The notes: generated by a model not told the origin, from the letters alone. A stretch of 43,828 nt of DNA from Sphaerochaetaceae bacterium (GCA_024699225.1 JAILPZ010000054.1:1-43828), one strand, 5' to 3'; shown: positions 1-9,074, numbered from the stretch's first letter. Translations and numbers: made by a program.

Positions 1-3000
1 GGTGTCTTCCATGTATCCGCTCGTACAGTCGCGGCTCAGGCGCTGAACATTTTCGGTGACCATTCCGACGTGTATGCCTGCCGTCAGACCGGTTTCGCTA
101 TGCTCTGCGAGACCAATACGCAGGAAGTCATGGACCTCGGCGCAGTTGCCCACCTGGCAGCGATCAAAGGACGCGTTCCTTTCCTGAACTTCTTCGACGG
201 ATTCCGTACTTCTCACGAAATCCAGAAAATCGAGATCTGGGACTATGATGATCTGAAAGAAATGGTCGACATGGATGCTGTCGCTGAGTTCCGTAAGAGA
301 GCGCTCAACCCCGAGCGTCCCGTTATGCGCGGTTCTCACGAGAACGGCGATATCTTCTTCCAGCATCGTGAAGCTTCCAACAAGTACTATGATGCTCTTC
401 CGGCAATCGTTGAAGAGTACATGGACAAAGTCAATGCCAAACTTGGCACCAACTACAAACCGTTCAACTACTACGGTGCACCCGATGCCGAAAAGATCAT
501 CATCGCCATGGGTTCCATCGTGGACGTAGCGGAAGAAGTTATTGACTACCTGACCGCTAAAGGCGAGAAGGTCGGTCTTGTCAAGGTTCGTCTGTACAGA
601 CCTTTCTGCGCTGACAAACTGCTGGCTGCGATTCCTGAGACCGTTAAGAAGATCGCGGTTCTTGACCGTACCAAAGAGCCCGGTGCGCTGGGCGAGCCCC
701 TGTTCCTGGATGTCGTTGCTGCTCTGGCTGAGGCCGGCAAGAATGATATCAAGGTTATCGGCGGTCGTTATGGTCTTGGCTCCAAAGATACGCCTCCGTC
801 AAGCATCTTTGCTGTATATGACGAGCTGGCAAAAGACGAGCCCAAAGAGAGATTCACCCTTGGCATCAACGACGATGTTACCTACCTTTCTCTGGAAGAG
901 AAACCCGCTCCCAATACCGCAGCAGAAGGCACCATCGAGTGCAAGTTCTGGGGTCTGGGCGGAGACGGTACTGTCGGTGCCAACAAGAACTCCATCAAGA
1001 TTATCGGAGACTACACAGATAAGTACGTACAGGCTTATTTCCAGTATGACTCAAAGAAGACCGGCGGTGTAACAGTTTCTCACCTGAGATTCGGTGACAA
1101 CCCGATCAAGAGCCCTTACTACATCAACAAGGCTGACTTTGTTGCCTGCCATAACCCGAGTTATGTAACAAAGGGATTCAAGATGGTTCAGGACGTTAAG
1201 CCGAACGGAGTCTACATGATCAACTGTCAGTGGACACCGGAAGAGCTCGGCGAGCACATGGATGCAGCTTCAAAGCGCTACATTGCTAAGAACAACATTC
1301 AGCTTTACACAATAGATGCTATTGATCTTGCACAGAAGATCGGTATGGGTAAGAGAACAAATACCATCCTTCAGAGTGCATTCTTCACTCTTGCAAAGGT
1401 CATGCCTCAGGAAGAAGCAATTGCCCACATGAAGGAAAAGGCAACACAGTCCTACCTCAAGAAGGGTCAGGATATTGTTGACATGAACCACAAGGCAATT
1501 GATGCCGGTGCTACAGCCTTCAAGAAGGTTGAAGTTCCTGCTTCATGGGCTACAGCTGAAGACAACACAGTCAAGGCTGAAAAGCACGGTAAGGCTGAAC
1601 TGGTCAAGATGGTTAACAACATTCTTGAGCCTATCGATAAGATGGACGGAGACAGCCTCCCGGTCAGTGCATTCGTAGATCACGTTGACGGTCAGTTCGA
1701 ACTCGGCGCAGCCAACTACGAGAAGCGCGGTGTTGCAGTTGCAGTACCAAGATGGACTTCTTCAAAGTGTATCCAGTGTAACAACTGTTCTTATGTATGT
1801 CCTCACGCAACAATCAGACCATATGCTCTTACAGAAGAAGAAGCAGCTAAGATTCCTGCAGCCGCACAGGTTGTTGACATCAAGGCCGGTAAGGGTAAGG
1901 GAGTCTACAAGTTCACACTTGCTGTTTCCCCGCTCGATTGTATGGGTTGTGGAGTCTGTGTAGGCGCATGTCCTGTCAAGGCTCTTGAAATGGTTCCGAT
2001 GGAAGAAGAACTTGCTCAGCAGGAAGTCTTCAACTTCTGTAAGGAAGAAGTATCCGAGAAGAAGGATATGCAGGATAACACAGTCAAGGGCAGCCAGTTC
2101 AGACAGCCAATGCTTGAGTTCTCCGGTTCTTGTGCCGGTTGTGCTGAGACAAGCTACGCTCGTCTTGTAACACAGCTCTTCGGTGACAGAATGTACATTT
2201 CCAACGCAACAGGTTGTTCTTCAATCTGGGGCGGTCCGGCTGCTACATCTCCATTCTGCACAAATCCAGAAGGTAAGGGACCAGCATGGTGTAACTCACT
2301 CTTCGAGGATAACGCAGAACACGGTCTCGGAATGTTCGTAGGTCAGAACAAGCTCCGTGAGGATCTTGTTGAAAAGACCAAGGATCTTCTTGAGAACGGC
2401 GACAATGATGCAGTTAAGGCAGCAGCCAAGGTATGGCTCGACACTCTCAACGATGGCGAGGCAAACAAGGCAGCTACAGCTGACTACGTCAAGGCACTTG
2501 AGGCTTGCGGATGTGACAGAGCTAAGGAAATTCTTTCCAAGAAGGAATACCTTGCCAAGAAGTCTGTCTGGATCTTCGGTGGTGACGGTTGGGCATACGA
2601 TATTGGTTACGGCGGTCTCGACCACGTAATTGCTTCAAAGCAGGATGTAAACATCTTCGTATTCGATACAGAAGTCTACTCCAACACAGGTGGACAGGCT
2701 TCCAAGGCTTCTAACATTGGTCAGGTTGCTCAGTTCGCAGCTGCCGGTAAGGAAGTAAAGAAGAAGAGTCTTGCTGAAATTGCAATGCAGTATGGCTACG
2801 TCTATGTTGCTCAGGTTGCTATGGGTGCTAACCCCGCTCAGACAATCAAGGCAATCACAGAAGCTGAAGCATATCATGGTCCTTCATTGATTATTGGTTA
2901 CGCTCCTTGTGAGATGCACTCAATCAAGGGTGGTATGACCAACTGTCAGAAGGAAATGAAGAAGGCTGTTGAATGTGGTTACTGGAACCTCTTCCGCTTC

Positions 3001-3204
3001 AACCCGGATGCACCGAACAAGTTCACACTTGATTCCAAGGCACCGGCTGGCGGTTACCAGGAGTTCCTGATGAATGAAGCAAGATACAGTCGTCTGACAC
3101 GTGAATTCCCGGCCAGAGCAGAAGTCCTGTTCGTCAAGAACGAGGAAGAAGCTAAGGCAAGATGGGAACACCTGCAGAAGCTTATTGATCTTTACAAGGC
3201 TTGA
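1..3204 (+). CDS. nifJ: Pyruvate:ferredoxin (flavodoxin) oxidoreductase, 5'-truncated by window edge
   Basis: Cytoplasmic enzyme that oxidises pyruvate with CoA to acetyl-CoA and CO2 and reduces ferredoxin. The reading frame is open from base 1, where it already matches the family core (SARTVAAQALNIFGDHSDV, then ACRQTGFAML), so roughly the first hundred residues lie outside the window. Visible in order: the GLGGDGTVGANKNSIKIIG stretch of the gamma-type domain; two 4Fe-4S clusters (CIQCNNCSYVCPH, CMGCGVCVGACPVKA); the proximal-cluster/TPP start SGSCAGCAETSY; the TPP-binding part ATGCSSIWGG and GGDGWAYDIGYGGLDHV. The C-terminus is complete. Odd: codon choice changes sharply at about base 930-1010. 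Before it Lys is mostly AAA, Thr ACC and Arg CGT/CGC; after it AAG, ACA and AGA, as in neighbouring genes. The protein reads through without a break, so this is a mosaic gene or an assembly join in a conserved stretch. Confidence 0.96.
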   Translation, partial: GVFHVSARTVAAQALNIFGDHSDVYACRQTGFAMLCETNTQEVMDLGAVAHLAAIKGRVPFLNFFDGFRTSHEIQKIEIWDYDDLKEMVDMDAVAEFRKRALNPERPVMRGSHENGDIFFQHREASNKYYDALPAIVEEYMDKVNAKLGTNYKPFNYYGAPDAEKIIIAMGSIVDVAEEVIDYLTAKGEKVGLVKVRLYRPFCADKLLAAIPETVKKIAVLDRTKEPGALGEPLFLDVVAALAEAGKNDIKVIGGRYGLGSKDTPPSSIFAVYDELAKDEPKERFTLGINDDVTYLSLEEKPAPNTAAEGTIECKFWGLGGDGTVGANKNSIKIIGDYTDKYVQAYFQYDSKKTGGVTVSHLRFGDNPIKSPYYINKADFVACHNPSYVTKGFKMVQDVKPNGVYMINCQWTPEELGEHMDAASKRYIAKNNIQLYTIDAIDLAQKIGMGKRTNTILQSAFFTLAKVMPQEEAIAHMKEKATQSYLKKGQDIVDMNHKAIDAGATAFKKVEVPASWATAEDNTVKAEKHGKAELVKMVNNILEPIDKMDGDSLPVSAFVDHVDGQFELGAANYEKRGVAVAVPRWTSSKCIQCNNCSYVCPHATIRPYALTEEEAAKIPAAAQVVDIKAGKGKGVYKFTLAVSPLDCMGCGVCVGACPVKALEMVPMEEELAQQEVFNFCKEEVSEKKDMQDNTVKGSQFRQPMLEFSGSCAGCAETSYARLVTQLFGDRMYISNATGCSSIWGGPAATSPFCTNPEGKGPAWCNSLFEDNAEHGLGMFVGQNKLREDLVEKTKDLLENGDNDAVKAAAKVWLDTLNDGEANKAATADYVKALEACGCDRAKEILSKKEYLAKKSVWIFGGDGWAYDIGYGGLDHVIASKQDVNIFVFDTEVYSNTGGQASKASNIGQVAQFAAAGKEVKKKSLAEIAMQYGYVYVAQVAMGANPAQTIKAITEAEAYHGPSLIIGYAPCEMHSIKGGMTNCQKEMKKAVECGYWNLFRFNPDAPNKFTLDSKAPAGGYQEFLMNEARYSRLTREFPARAEVLFVKNEEEAKARWEHLQKLIDLYKA

Positions 3205-3224
3205 ATTTAACAATTCAAACAACG

Positions 3225-3252
3225 GGCAGAGTCGAAAGGCTCTGCCTTTTTT
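3225..3252 (+). terminator. Intrinsic terminator of nifJ
   Basis: A 7-bp stem GGCAGAG/CTCTGCC closes an 8-nt loop and is followed directly by six T residues, about 20 nt after the nifJ stop codon. This is a standard Rho-independent terminator. Confidence 0.9.
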
Positions 3253-3274
3253 GTGCCTTCAGGAAGCTCTGAAG

Positions 3275-3352
3275 TCAGTAAAAAAATGAAAAAATTTTAT
3301 TTATACTGATTAAATCAGTAATATTTTAAAAAAATCAAAATAATACTGATTT
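3275..3352 (-). repeat. 78-bp palindromic element, left copy
   Basis: Architecture: TCAGT, 25-nt AT-rich spacer, 15-bp palindrome ACTGATTAAATCAGT, 25-nt spacer, ACTGATTT. Read on the minus strand it matches the element at 14790-14867: same order, identical spacer lengths and 21 of 25 identical bases in one spacer. The outer half-sites can pair with the central palindrome, which would give two consecutive hairpins. It lies between the nifJ terminator and the terminator of the converging gene, so it is not simply either terminator. It could be a REP/MITE-like extragenic repeat or a multi-site protein-binding element. Confidence 0.8.
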
Positions 3353-3370
3353 CCAGAAAAAAAACATAAT

Positions 3371-3400
3371 AAAAAACCCGCCAAAAATGAATTTGACGGG
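3371..3400 (-). terminator. Intrinsic terminator of the leftward flavoprotein arm
   Basis: On the minus strand CCCGTCAAA pairs with TTTGGCGGG (9 bp, one G-T) around a 6-nt loop and is followed by six T. It ends the leftward transcript about 20 nt after the stop codon of the gene at 3421-6237. Confidence 0.85.
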
Positions 3401-3420
3401 CCAAAATTGAATATAAATAA

Positions 3421-6237
3421 TCATTCCTGTTCAACAGGGTAGTCGTGCTTACCGGTAACTTTGTGCTTGATGATCTTACCCATACGTTTGATTGCATAAG
3501 GACCAACAAGCTTCATCATCTCCTCGGCTGTGTGCATGTCACTTGCTGCAGGAATATCACGGGTTAGATGAATGGCGTCGAACTCACACCTTGTTGTACA
3601 GAGACCGCAGCCTATGCACTGGTTAAGGTCAACAAAGGTTGCACCGCACTTAAGACAGCGTGAAGCCTCAGTCTTAACCTGTTCTTCTGTCAACGGCAGA
3701 CGCAGATCATCAAAGGTCTTGGTCGGGTCTCCTTTCTTCAGACCCGGAGCCTGGCGCGGAGCATTGTCGTAGGAGTCAATCTTAACATCGTCCCTGTCAA
3801 GTTCAACAAACTCTCTCAGGTCACGGCCAATCTTCATATCCTGACCGGGGTGGACAAAGCGGTTGATTGAAACCATTGCTGTTCTTCCGCTTGCAATAGC
3901 GTCAATTGCAAACCTCGCCCCAAGAGCTATGTCGCCGGCTACGAAGATATCCGGCTCTGCTGTCTGTAATGTAACTGGATCATAAACAGCTGTTCCGTTG
4001 CGCCTCAGTTCAACCTTAGTTCCCTTGAGCATGTCGCCCCACTGTGCTGCCTGACCTATGGCCATGATAACAGTTGTGCAGTCGAGACTTATGGTCTCAT
4101 TTTCATCATACTTGGGAGAGAAGCGGTGCTCTGAGTCAAAAACGCTTGTGCACTTTTTAAAGACTATGCCGCTGACCTTGCCACTCTTATTAAGAATTTC
4201 CTTCGGGCCCCAGCCGTTTTTAACTTCAATTCCTTCTTCCTCAGCCTCTGCAACCTCGTCCTTTGCTGCAGGCATTTCATTTCTCTGCTCAAGACAGAGC
4301 ATAGTGACCTTGCCGTTTGTGCAGCGGACAGCGGTGCGTGCAATATCAACAGCAACGTTACCGCCACCGACAACAACCACGTCTCCTGAAAGCTTCTTCT
4401 CTCCGTCCTGGTTAACAGAGCGCAGGAAGTCTACGCCAGAAAGAACGCCCCTGGCATCCTCTCCGGGAACTCCGGCCATGCGGCCGCCCTGAAGACCTAT
4501 GGCAATCAGGAAAGCTTTGTAGCCCTGTTTGCGAAGCTCTTCAATGGTGATGTCTTTGCCGACCTCAACGCCGCACTTAATCTCAGCTCCCATGCGCTCG
4601 ATAATCTCAATTTCTTTTTCAATTACAGACTTCTCAAGACGGAAGCTTGGAATGCCGTTAATCAGCATGCCGCCCGGCTTCTGCTCTTTTTCGAAGACAG
4701 TTACCGGATATCCTTCCTTTCTCAAATACCAGGCTGCAGACAATCCTGCAGGACCTGCACCGATAATTGCAATCTTAAGGTCTGTCCACTGTTTGCCTTC
4801 GGCATTCTCACAGATTTCAGTGAAATCCTGGGGATTCTCCAGCTCCCACTGGGCCAGGAATTTCTTAATCTCATCAATTGCAACAGGGCGGTCGATTGTT
4901 CCGCGTGTACATCTGTCTTCACATCTTTTATTACAGACAGCGCCACAGACTGCAGGGAAGGGGTTGTCCTGACGGATGAGCTTTACAGCTTCCTTGTATC
5001 TTCCTTCTCCGGCCATCTTAACGTAGCCCTGAACAGCTATGTGGGCAGGGCAGGCCGTCTTACACGGAGATGTTCCTGTCTCATAGCAGTTTTCCTTGTT
5101 TCTGTCGCGATAGTCGCGGGACCACTTGTCTTCTCCCCAGACTGTGTCGTCCGGAAGTTCCCTCATGGGGTACTTAACCTTGCTTCCGTCTTTTTTGCAG
5201 AGCTTCTGTCCGAGCTTTGCTGCACCTGACGGACAGACTTCAACACACTTTCCGCAGGCTACACACTTATCACGGTCAACGTGGGCGCGGTAGGCACTTC
5301 TGGACATGTTCGGAGTGTTAAACAGCTGGCTGGTTCTAAGACCATAGCAGCTTCCAGGAGAACAGTTACAGATACCGACAATCCTGTCAGGACCGTCAAG
5401 GTTTGTAATCTGATGAACGTAGCCTTTTCTCTCGCCGCGTTCAATTATCTCCATAGCCTGCTCGCGGGTAATGTATCTGGCGTCTTTTCCGCTTTCAACG
5501 AGGAATTCAGCAATATCGCCAAGACCTATACACATATGACCTTCAATGTCTCCGACACCTTCTCCTCTGACTCTCTGGGCCTTACGGCAGGCACAGACCA
5601 TGGAGCAGAACTTGTCGTACTTCTGAAGCCAGTGTGAAAGGTGCTCAACGCTTACACTTTCTGAAGTTGAATCAATGGCTTTTTCAACAGGAATGACGTG
5701 CATTCCAATTCCGGCTCCTCCGGGAGGAACAAGCTTTGCGGCAAGTTCCAGAGGCTCCTGAGGGGCAAGGTTGAACATGGTTGCAACTTCAGGGTTTGTG
5801 TCAGTTAAGGTTGCGTGTTCCACCATGTATTCACCGGAACCTACGACCCATTTCGGAATCCAGTACTGAATGTGCTGGTCTGCGTTGTCCCTGTTCTGTT
5901 CAATAATTCCAATCCATACAAGGTGGTCAATTATCTTCTGAGTCTCTTCAACACTCATTTTGTTGCGCTCTGCAAGTTCAGCTGTTGTGAGGCCTGTGCG
6001 GCGCTTTTTGAAGCTGAGCATGAAGCGAACTTCATCCTTTGTTAAAAGCCTGTCCAGAATCCAGAAATCCATGTGGTTTTCCTTCATGCCTCCGGGCAGC
6101 TTGCGCGGGATGTTGTCTGTTATCATCAGAGCCAGTTTCTTAACCAGCTTTTTCTTTTCGGGATCGGTACACTTGTGCTCGGTAACAGGATAGTCACGCT
6201 CGTTTACGTGTATCATTGGGTTAACTTCTTTTACCAT
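3421..6237 (-). CDS. Large Fe-S flavoprotein: winged-helix-like/Fe-S N-terminal half fused to a GltD-type NAD(P)H oxidoreductase
   Basis: 938 aa, multidomain. Residues ~80-115 look like a helix-turn-helix/winged-helix segment (TTAELAERNKMSVEETQKII). A Cys-rich domain follows at ~210-300 (CSMVCACRKA, MCIGLGD, ICNCSPGSC), then a 4Fe-4S motif at ~325 (CVACGKCVEVCP). From ~390 it follows the glutamate-synthase small-subunit/DPYD-N fold: Fe-S helical motif (CKTACPAHI; CGAVCNKRCEDRC), FAD site IIGAGPAGLSAAWYL (~491), NAD(P) site VVVVGGGNVAVDIARTA (~615). It ends with further Cys motifs (CLKCGAT; CIGCGLCTTRCEFDAI). By family this moves electrons between NAD(P)H, flavin and low-potential Fe-S carriers. 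No GltB partner is present, so glutamate synthase is unlikely; an Nfn-like or dedicated donor role in this cluster is inference. GGAG precedes the ATG by 9 nt. A terminator sits just upstream. Confidence 0.85.
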   Translation of the reverse strand: MVKEVNPMIHVNERDYPVTEHKCTDPEKKKLVKKLALMITDNIPRKLPGGMKENHMDFWILDRLLTKDEVRFMLSFKKRRTGLTTAELAERNKMSVEETQKIIDHLVWIGIIEQNRDNADQHIQYWIPKWVVGSGEYMVEHATLTDTNPEVATMFNLAPQEPLELAAKLVPPGGAGIGMHVIPVEKAIDSTSESVSVEHLSHWLQKYDKFCSMVCACRKAQRVRGEGVGDIEGHMCIGLGDIAEFLVESGKDARYITREQAMEIIERGERKGYVHQITNLDGPDRIVGICNCSPGSCYGLRTSQLFNTPNMSRSAYRAHVDRDKCVACGKCVEVCPSGAAKLGQKLCKKDGSKVKYPMRELPDDTVWGEDKWSRDYRDRNKENCYETGTSPCKTACPAHIAVQGYVKMAGEGRYKEAVKLIRQDNPFPAVCGAVCNKRCEDRCTRGTIDRPVAIDEIKKFLAQWELENPQDFTEICENAEGKQWTDLKIAIIGAGPAGLSAAWYLRKEGYPVTVFEKEQKPGGMLINGIPSFRLEKSVIEKEIEIIERMGAEIKCGVEVGKDITIEELRKQGYKAFLIAIGLQGGRMAGVPGEDARGVLSGVDFLRSVNQDGEKKLSGDVVVVGGGNVAVDIARTAVRCTNGKVTMLCLEQRNEMPAAKDEVAEAEEEGIEVKNGWGPKEILNKSGKVSGIVFKKCTSVFDSEHRFSPKYDENETISLDCTTVIMAIGQAAQWGDMLKGTKVELRRNGTAVYDPVTLQTAEPDIFVAGDIALGARFAIDAIASGRTAMVSINRFVHPGQDMKIGRDLREFVELDRDDVKIDSYDNAPRQAPGLKKGDPTKTFDDLRLPLTEEQVKTEASRCLKCGATFVDLNQCIGCGLCTTRCEFDAIHLTRDIPAASDMHTAEEMMKLVGPYAIKRMGKIIKHKVTGKHDYPVEQE

Positions 6238-6262
6238 ATTACGAACTCCATTTATAAATTTG

Positions 6263-6301
6263 AAAAAAGCTCAGGTCCGCACACCCCTGTCCGAACCTGA
6301 G
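6263..6301 (-). terminator. Intercistronic intrinsic terminator/attenuator
   Basis: On the minus strand CTCAGGTTCG pairs with CGGACCTGAG (10 bp, one wobble) around a 12-nt loop, followed by C and six T. It lies between two same-strand genes only 72 bp apart. I see no convincing promoter between the T-tract and the next start codon. Expression of the downstream Fe-S flavoprotein would then need read-through or a promoter inside the preceding gene. Confidence 0.85.
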
Positions 6302-6309
6302 GCTGAGAA

Positions 6310-7494
6310 TTATAAAATAGGTATTTTTATAGTTGCGTCGCTAAGCGGGTAGGTTGAGCAGGCATGGAAGTAGTTAAAGTCCTTGTCAGCTCCGCGTCTG
6401 CCGTCGTTTTCAGGACAGACAAAAACGTTTCCTTCAAGAACCTTTGTGCGGCAGAATCCGCATTCACCGCTCCTGCAGCCGGTCTCAATCCTGATTCCTG
6501 CACGCTCAAGGGCTGTAACAAGACTTTCTGTAGCCTTTGCAGGAATAACATCTTCCTTCAGGCCGCGAAGAACTTTAATCTTGAAAGTCTTGTCCTTTGC
6601 AGAGGCAGGGAAGCCCTCGTACCTGGAGATATCACGAGCCTGGCCGAAGACCTCAAAGCGAACACGTCTTTCAGGAACCTTGAGCTTCTTAAGTTCTTCA
6701 CGCACAAAGCCGTACATGACCTGAGGTCCGCAGATAAAGTATGTAGTATCCTTTGCAGAATACTTTTTAATAACATCTGCAGAGAGGAAGCCTTTTTCTC
6801 CCTTCCAGTCAGGATTGTCGCCTGAAAGAACATGGACAACGTGGACGTTCTTGCCCTCAACCTTATCAAGTTCTTCCTTAAGAACAATATCGTCCTCAGC
6901 GACGCTTCCGTAGAGTATGGTCAGGTCAATCGGAAGTTTTCCTGCAGCAACCTCACGGGCCATGGAGACAAACGGGGTAATTCCAACACCTCCGGCAAGC
7001 GCTACTACGTGCTTTGCATCCCGCAGGCATTCATAGTAGAACTGACCGTTTCCGATTAAGGCCATGAAGGTGTCTCCAACTTTTGCCTTGTCCAGCATGT
7101 AGTCAGAAATAAAACCGTCTGCCTTTGCACGGCGAACTGTTATTTCCAGGTATCCGTTTTTCTCTCTTGCCTGGTAAGGGGCTGAGCTGATTGAGTAGGG
7201 GCGTGAGACCGTGCTCTTTCCTATCTCAAAATCCAGAACAACATACTGACCTGCATAGAAGAACGGAAGCTTTTCTCCGTCTGAACGGACAAAGCGGAAA
7301 GATTTGGCTGTCTTGCAGCTGTCAATAATATCAACTAACTTCAGCTCGACTTTTCCGGGGTGCCACTGCTTTGCAACTTCTGCAATCGGGTCAACTTTTA
7401 CCGGTTTATCCGAGGCATTTTCAAATGCAGCAAGACGTGCCTTTGTAACACGTGAAGCTCCGCCTACATCTTTAAGAAAACCTTTGAATTTCAT
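6310..7494 (-). CDS. FNR-type FAD reductase with C-terminal plant-type [2Fe-2S] domain
   Basis: 394 aa. An N-terminal extension of ~45 residues precedes a ferredoxin-NADP-reductase fold: FAD motif RPYSISSAP, pyridine-nucleotide motifs GGVGITPFVSMA and YFICGPQVMYGF, then a C-terminal 2Fe-2S domain with CRSGECGFC and a distal Cys in HACSTYP. This is the layout of oxygenase/CoA-ester reductases such as the PaaE and BenC families. It passes electrons from NAD(P)H through FAD to the 2Fe-2S cluster and on to a partner. Its start codon overlaps the stop of the upstream phytoene-desaturase-like gene (ATGA, 4 bp), so the two are probably translationally coupled and act together. The native acceptor is not known from sequence. 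Confidence 0.88.
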   Translation of the reverse strand: MKFKGFLKDVGGASRVTKARLAAFENASDKPVKVDPIAEVAKQWHPGKVELKLVDIIDSCKTAKSFRFVRSDGEKLPFFYAGQYVVLDFEIGKSTVSRPYSISSAPYQAREKNGYLEITVRRAKADGFISDYMLDKAKVGDTFMALIGNGQFYYECLRDAKHVVALAGGVGITPFVSMAREVAAGKLPIDLTILYGSVAEDDIVLKEELDKVEGKNVHVVHVLSGDNPDWKGEKGFLSADVIKKYSAKDTTYFICGPQVMYGFVREELKKLKVPERRVRFEVFGQARDISRYEGFPASAKDKTFKIKVLRGLKEDVIPAKATESLVTALERAGIRIETGCRSGECGFCRTKVLEGNVFVCPENDGRRGADKDFNYFHACSTYPLSDATIKIPIL

Positions 7495-9038
7495 TTCTGT
7501 GCCTCCTCTGCCATGGAATCAAGTACGTTTTTAGCTGCCTTTCTTCCGTTGGTTATCTGCGGAGCCATTCCGTCTCCGGAAATCTGGTGGGCACCTGCAA
7601 ACTCAAGGTGCTTGATAAGACTTTCTTCATGTGCTGTCTGAAGTCTTGCAACAATATGGTCTTCCATGGTGTGGGCGTAGCCGTAGATACTGCCGTTCCA
7701 GGCACCTGTGTAGCGGGCTACAGTCATGGGTGTTTCTATTACAATCTCAAGAATATGGTCGAGGAGGTTTACTCCAAGATATTCTGACATGTCGTCTATA
7801 AACTGCTTTGCAAGACGGTGCTTAAGTTCATCGTAATCTTCAGCTTTAACCTTCATCCATGCCTCAGGGCGGGGAAGGGTTGTTATGGAGAGACTTGTCT
7901 GTCCCTTTGGTGTGCAGTCAGGATTTGCCAGGTTAAGGCAGATGGCTGTAACGTAGGTATAAGGGCCAAGACCTCCAAGTTCCTTAAACAGCTCATCTGT
8001 ATCCATGGTTTTGATTGCACGGAAGACGCTGTAGTCTTTTATATTCAGTTCTTCAGGGCTCTTGTCCAGTGTAAGGACAACAGAGAAAGCTGTAAGGCTG
8101 ACTCTTCTGCCGTTGACAACCTTGATAGCCCTCTGAGGAACTTCAGAGATAGGTTCAACCATCTGTGTGTAGACCTTGTTCGGGTAAGCTGCACTTATTA
8201 CGTAGTCAGCATAGATTTCGTCGCCGCGCTGAGTTCTCACTCCGTAGGCTTTCCCGTCCTTAACAAGAATCTTTTCAACGTTCTGGCGGTATTCAATCTG
8301 AACGCCCATTTCTGTGGCGCGTTCTGCCATCTTAACACCCATCTCGTGGCTGAACTTCTTGGCTACAAATGAGCCGTAGCCTACGTAGTCTGCCATAAGA
8401 ACAGCGTAGATGGTAAAGGGCAGCTCACTGAAGCCGCTTCCTACATAAATCCAGTAAGGAGCAAGCAGGTCCAGGGCTTTCTGTGGAAGATCAAATGTGT
8501 CCAGAACTTCCTTTGTGGAGTAGCCTGCTGTCTTTACAAAGGCTTCATGCTTTAAGAGCATTTTGACCTTGCTCATGGGGTGAATTGAAAGTTCGTTTAC
8601 GCTGTCAAAGACTGTATGGCAGAGGTTCAATACAGAAAGAACCTTGTCATATGTTCCGGGCACTGCCTGATCAATTTCCTTAGCAAAGGTTTCAAAGCCC
8701 GGGTGAAGGGTAACTTCAACGCCACCGGGGAGGGAGGCGTGGTAGGCCTCCGGTACTTCCAGCCAGTCAATGTTTACACCCATATCGTCGAGGAACTTAC
8801 CGACCTTAAGGCGGTTTTCCTTCTTTCCTATACTCATCATTTCATGGAGTGTTGCCTCCATTTCAAGACCGCCGCGTACGAAGCTTGTTGCAACTCCGCC
8901 GGGCAGGTTGTGGCGCTCAAGTACCAGAACGTCCTTTCCCTTGTCTGCCAGCATGAGGGCAGAGGAAAGTCCGGCCAGGGCTCCGCCTATTACTATCACA
9001 TCGTATTTATCCTTATAAAATCCGCTGCTTTGTTTCAC
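7491..9038 (-). CDS. Phytoene-desaturase / retinol-saturase-like FAD oxidoreductase
   Basis: 515 aa from the GTG at 9036-9038, chosen because AGGAG lies 8 nt upstream and the FAD fold begins ~13 residues later. An upstream in-frame start would add 23 residues without resemblance to the family. The N-terminal Rossmann segment is YDVIVIGGALAGLSSAL, followed by LVLERHNLPGGVATSF; the C-terminal FAD segment includes GAHQISGDGMAPQITNGRKA. The fold is that of the CrtI/CrtISO/RetSat group, whose members desaturate, isomerise or saturate C=C bonds of long hydrophobic chains. Oddity: the third Gly of the usual GxGxxG is Ala (GGALAG). With no phytoene synthase or other carotenoid gene nearby, carotenoid synthesis is not supported. 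A role in reducing or isomerising an unsaturated acyl chain is inferred from its neighbours. Confidence 0.82.
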   Translation of the reverse strand: MKQSSGFYKDKYDVIVIGGALAGLSSALMLADKGKDVLVLERHNLPGGVATSFVRGGLEMEATLHEMMSIGKKENRLKVGKFLDDMGVNIDWLEVPEAYHASLPGGVEVTLHPGFETFAKEIDQAVPGTYDKVLSVLNLCHTVFDSVNELSIHPMSKVKMLLKHEAFVKTAGYSTKEVLDTFDLPQKALDLLAPYWIYVGSGFSELPFTIYAVLMADYVGYGSFVAKKFSHEMGVKMAERATEMGVQIEYRQNVEKILVKDGKAYGVRTQRGDEIYADYVISAAYPNKVYTQMVEPISEVPQRAIKVVNGRRVSLTAFSVVLTLDKSPEELNIKDYSVFRAIKTMDTDELFKELGGLGPYTYVTAICLNLANPDCTPKGQTSLSITTLPRPEAWMKVKAEDYDELKHRLAKQFIDDMSEYLGVNLLDHILEIVIETPMTVARYTGAWNGSIYGYAHTMEDHIVARLQTAHEESLIKHLEFAGAHQISGDGMAPQITNGRKAAKNVLDSMAEEAQK

Positions 9039-9074
9039 TAAAAAACTCCTGAAGAAAGACTGATAAAAACGCAT

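Noticed and set aside
3275-3352. CRISPR-like array because of regularly spaced ACTGATT units
   Set aside because: Only one full and two half units per locus, AT-rich spacers similar between the two loci, and no cas genes.
3421-6237. Glutamate synthase small subunit (gltD)
   Set aside because: There is a ~390-residue N-terminal extension with extra Fe-S motifs and no large subunit nearby; only the fold is shared.
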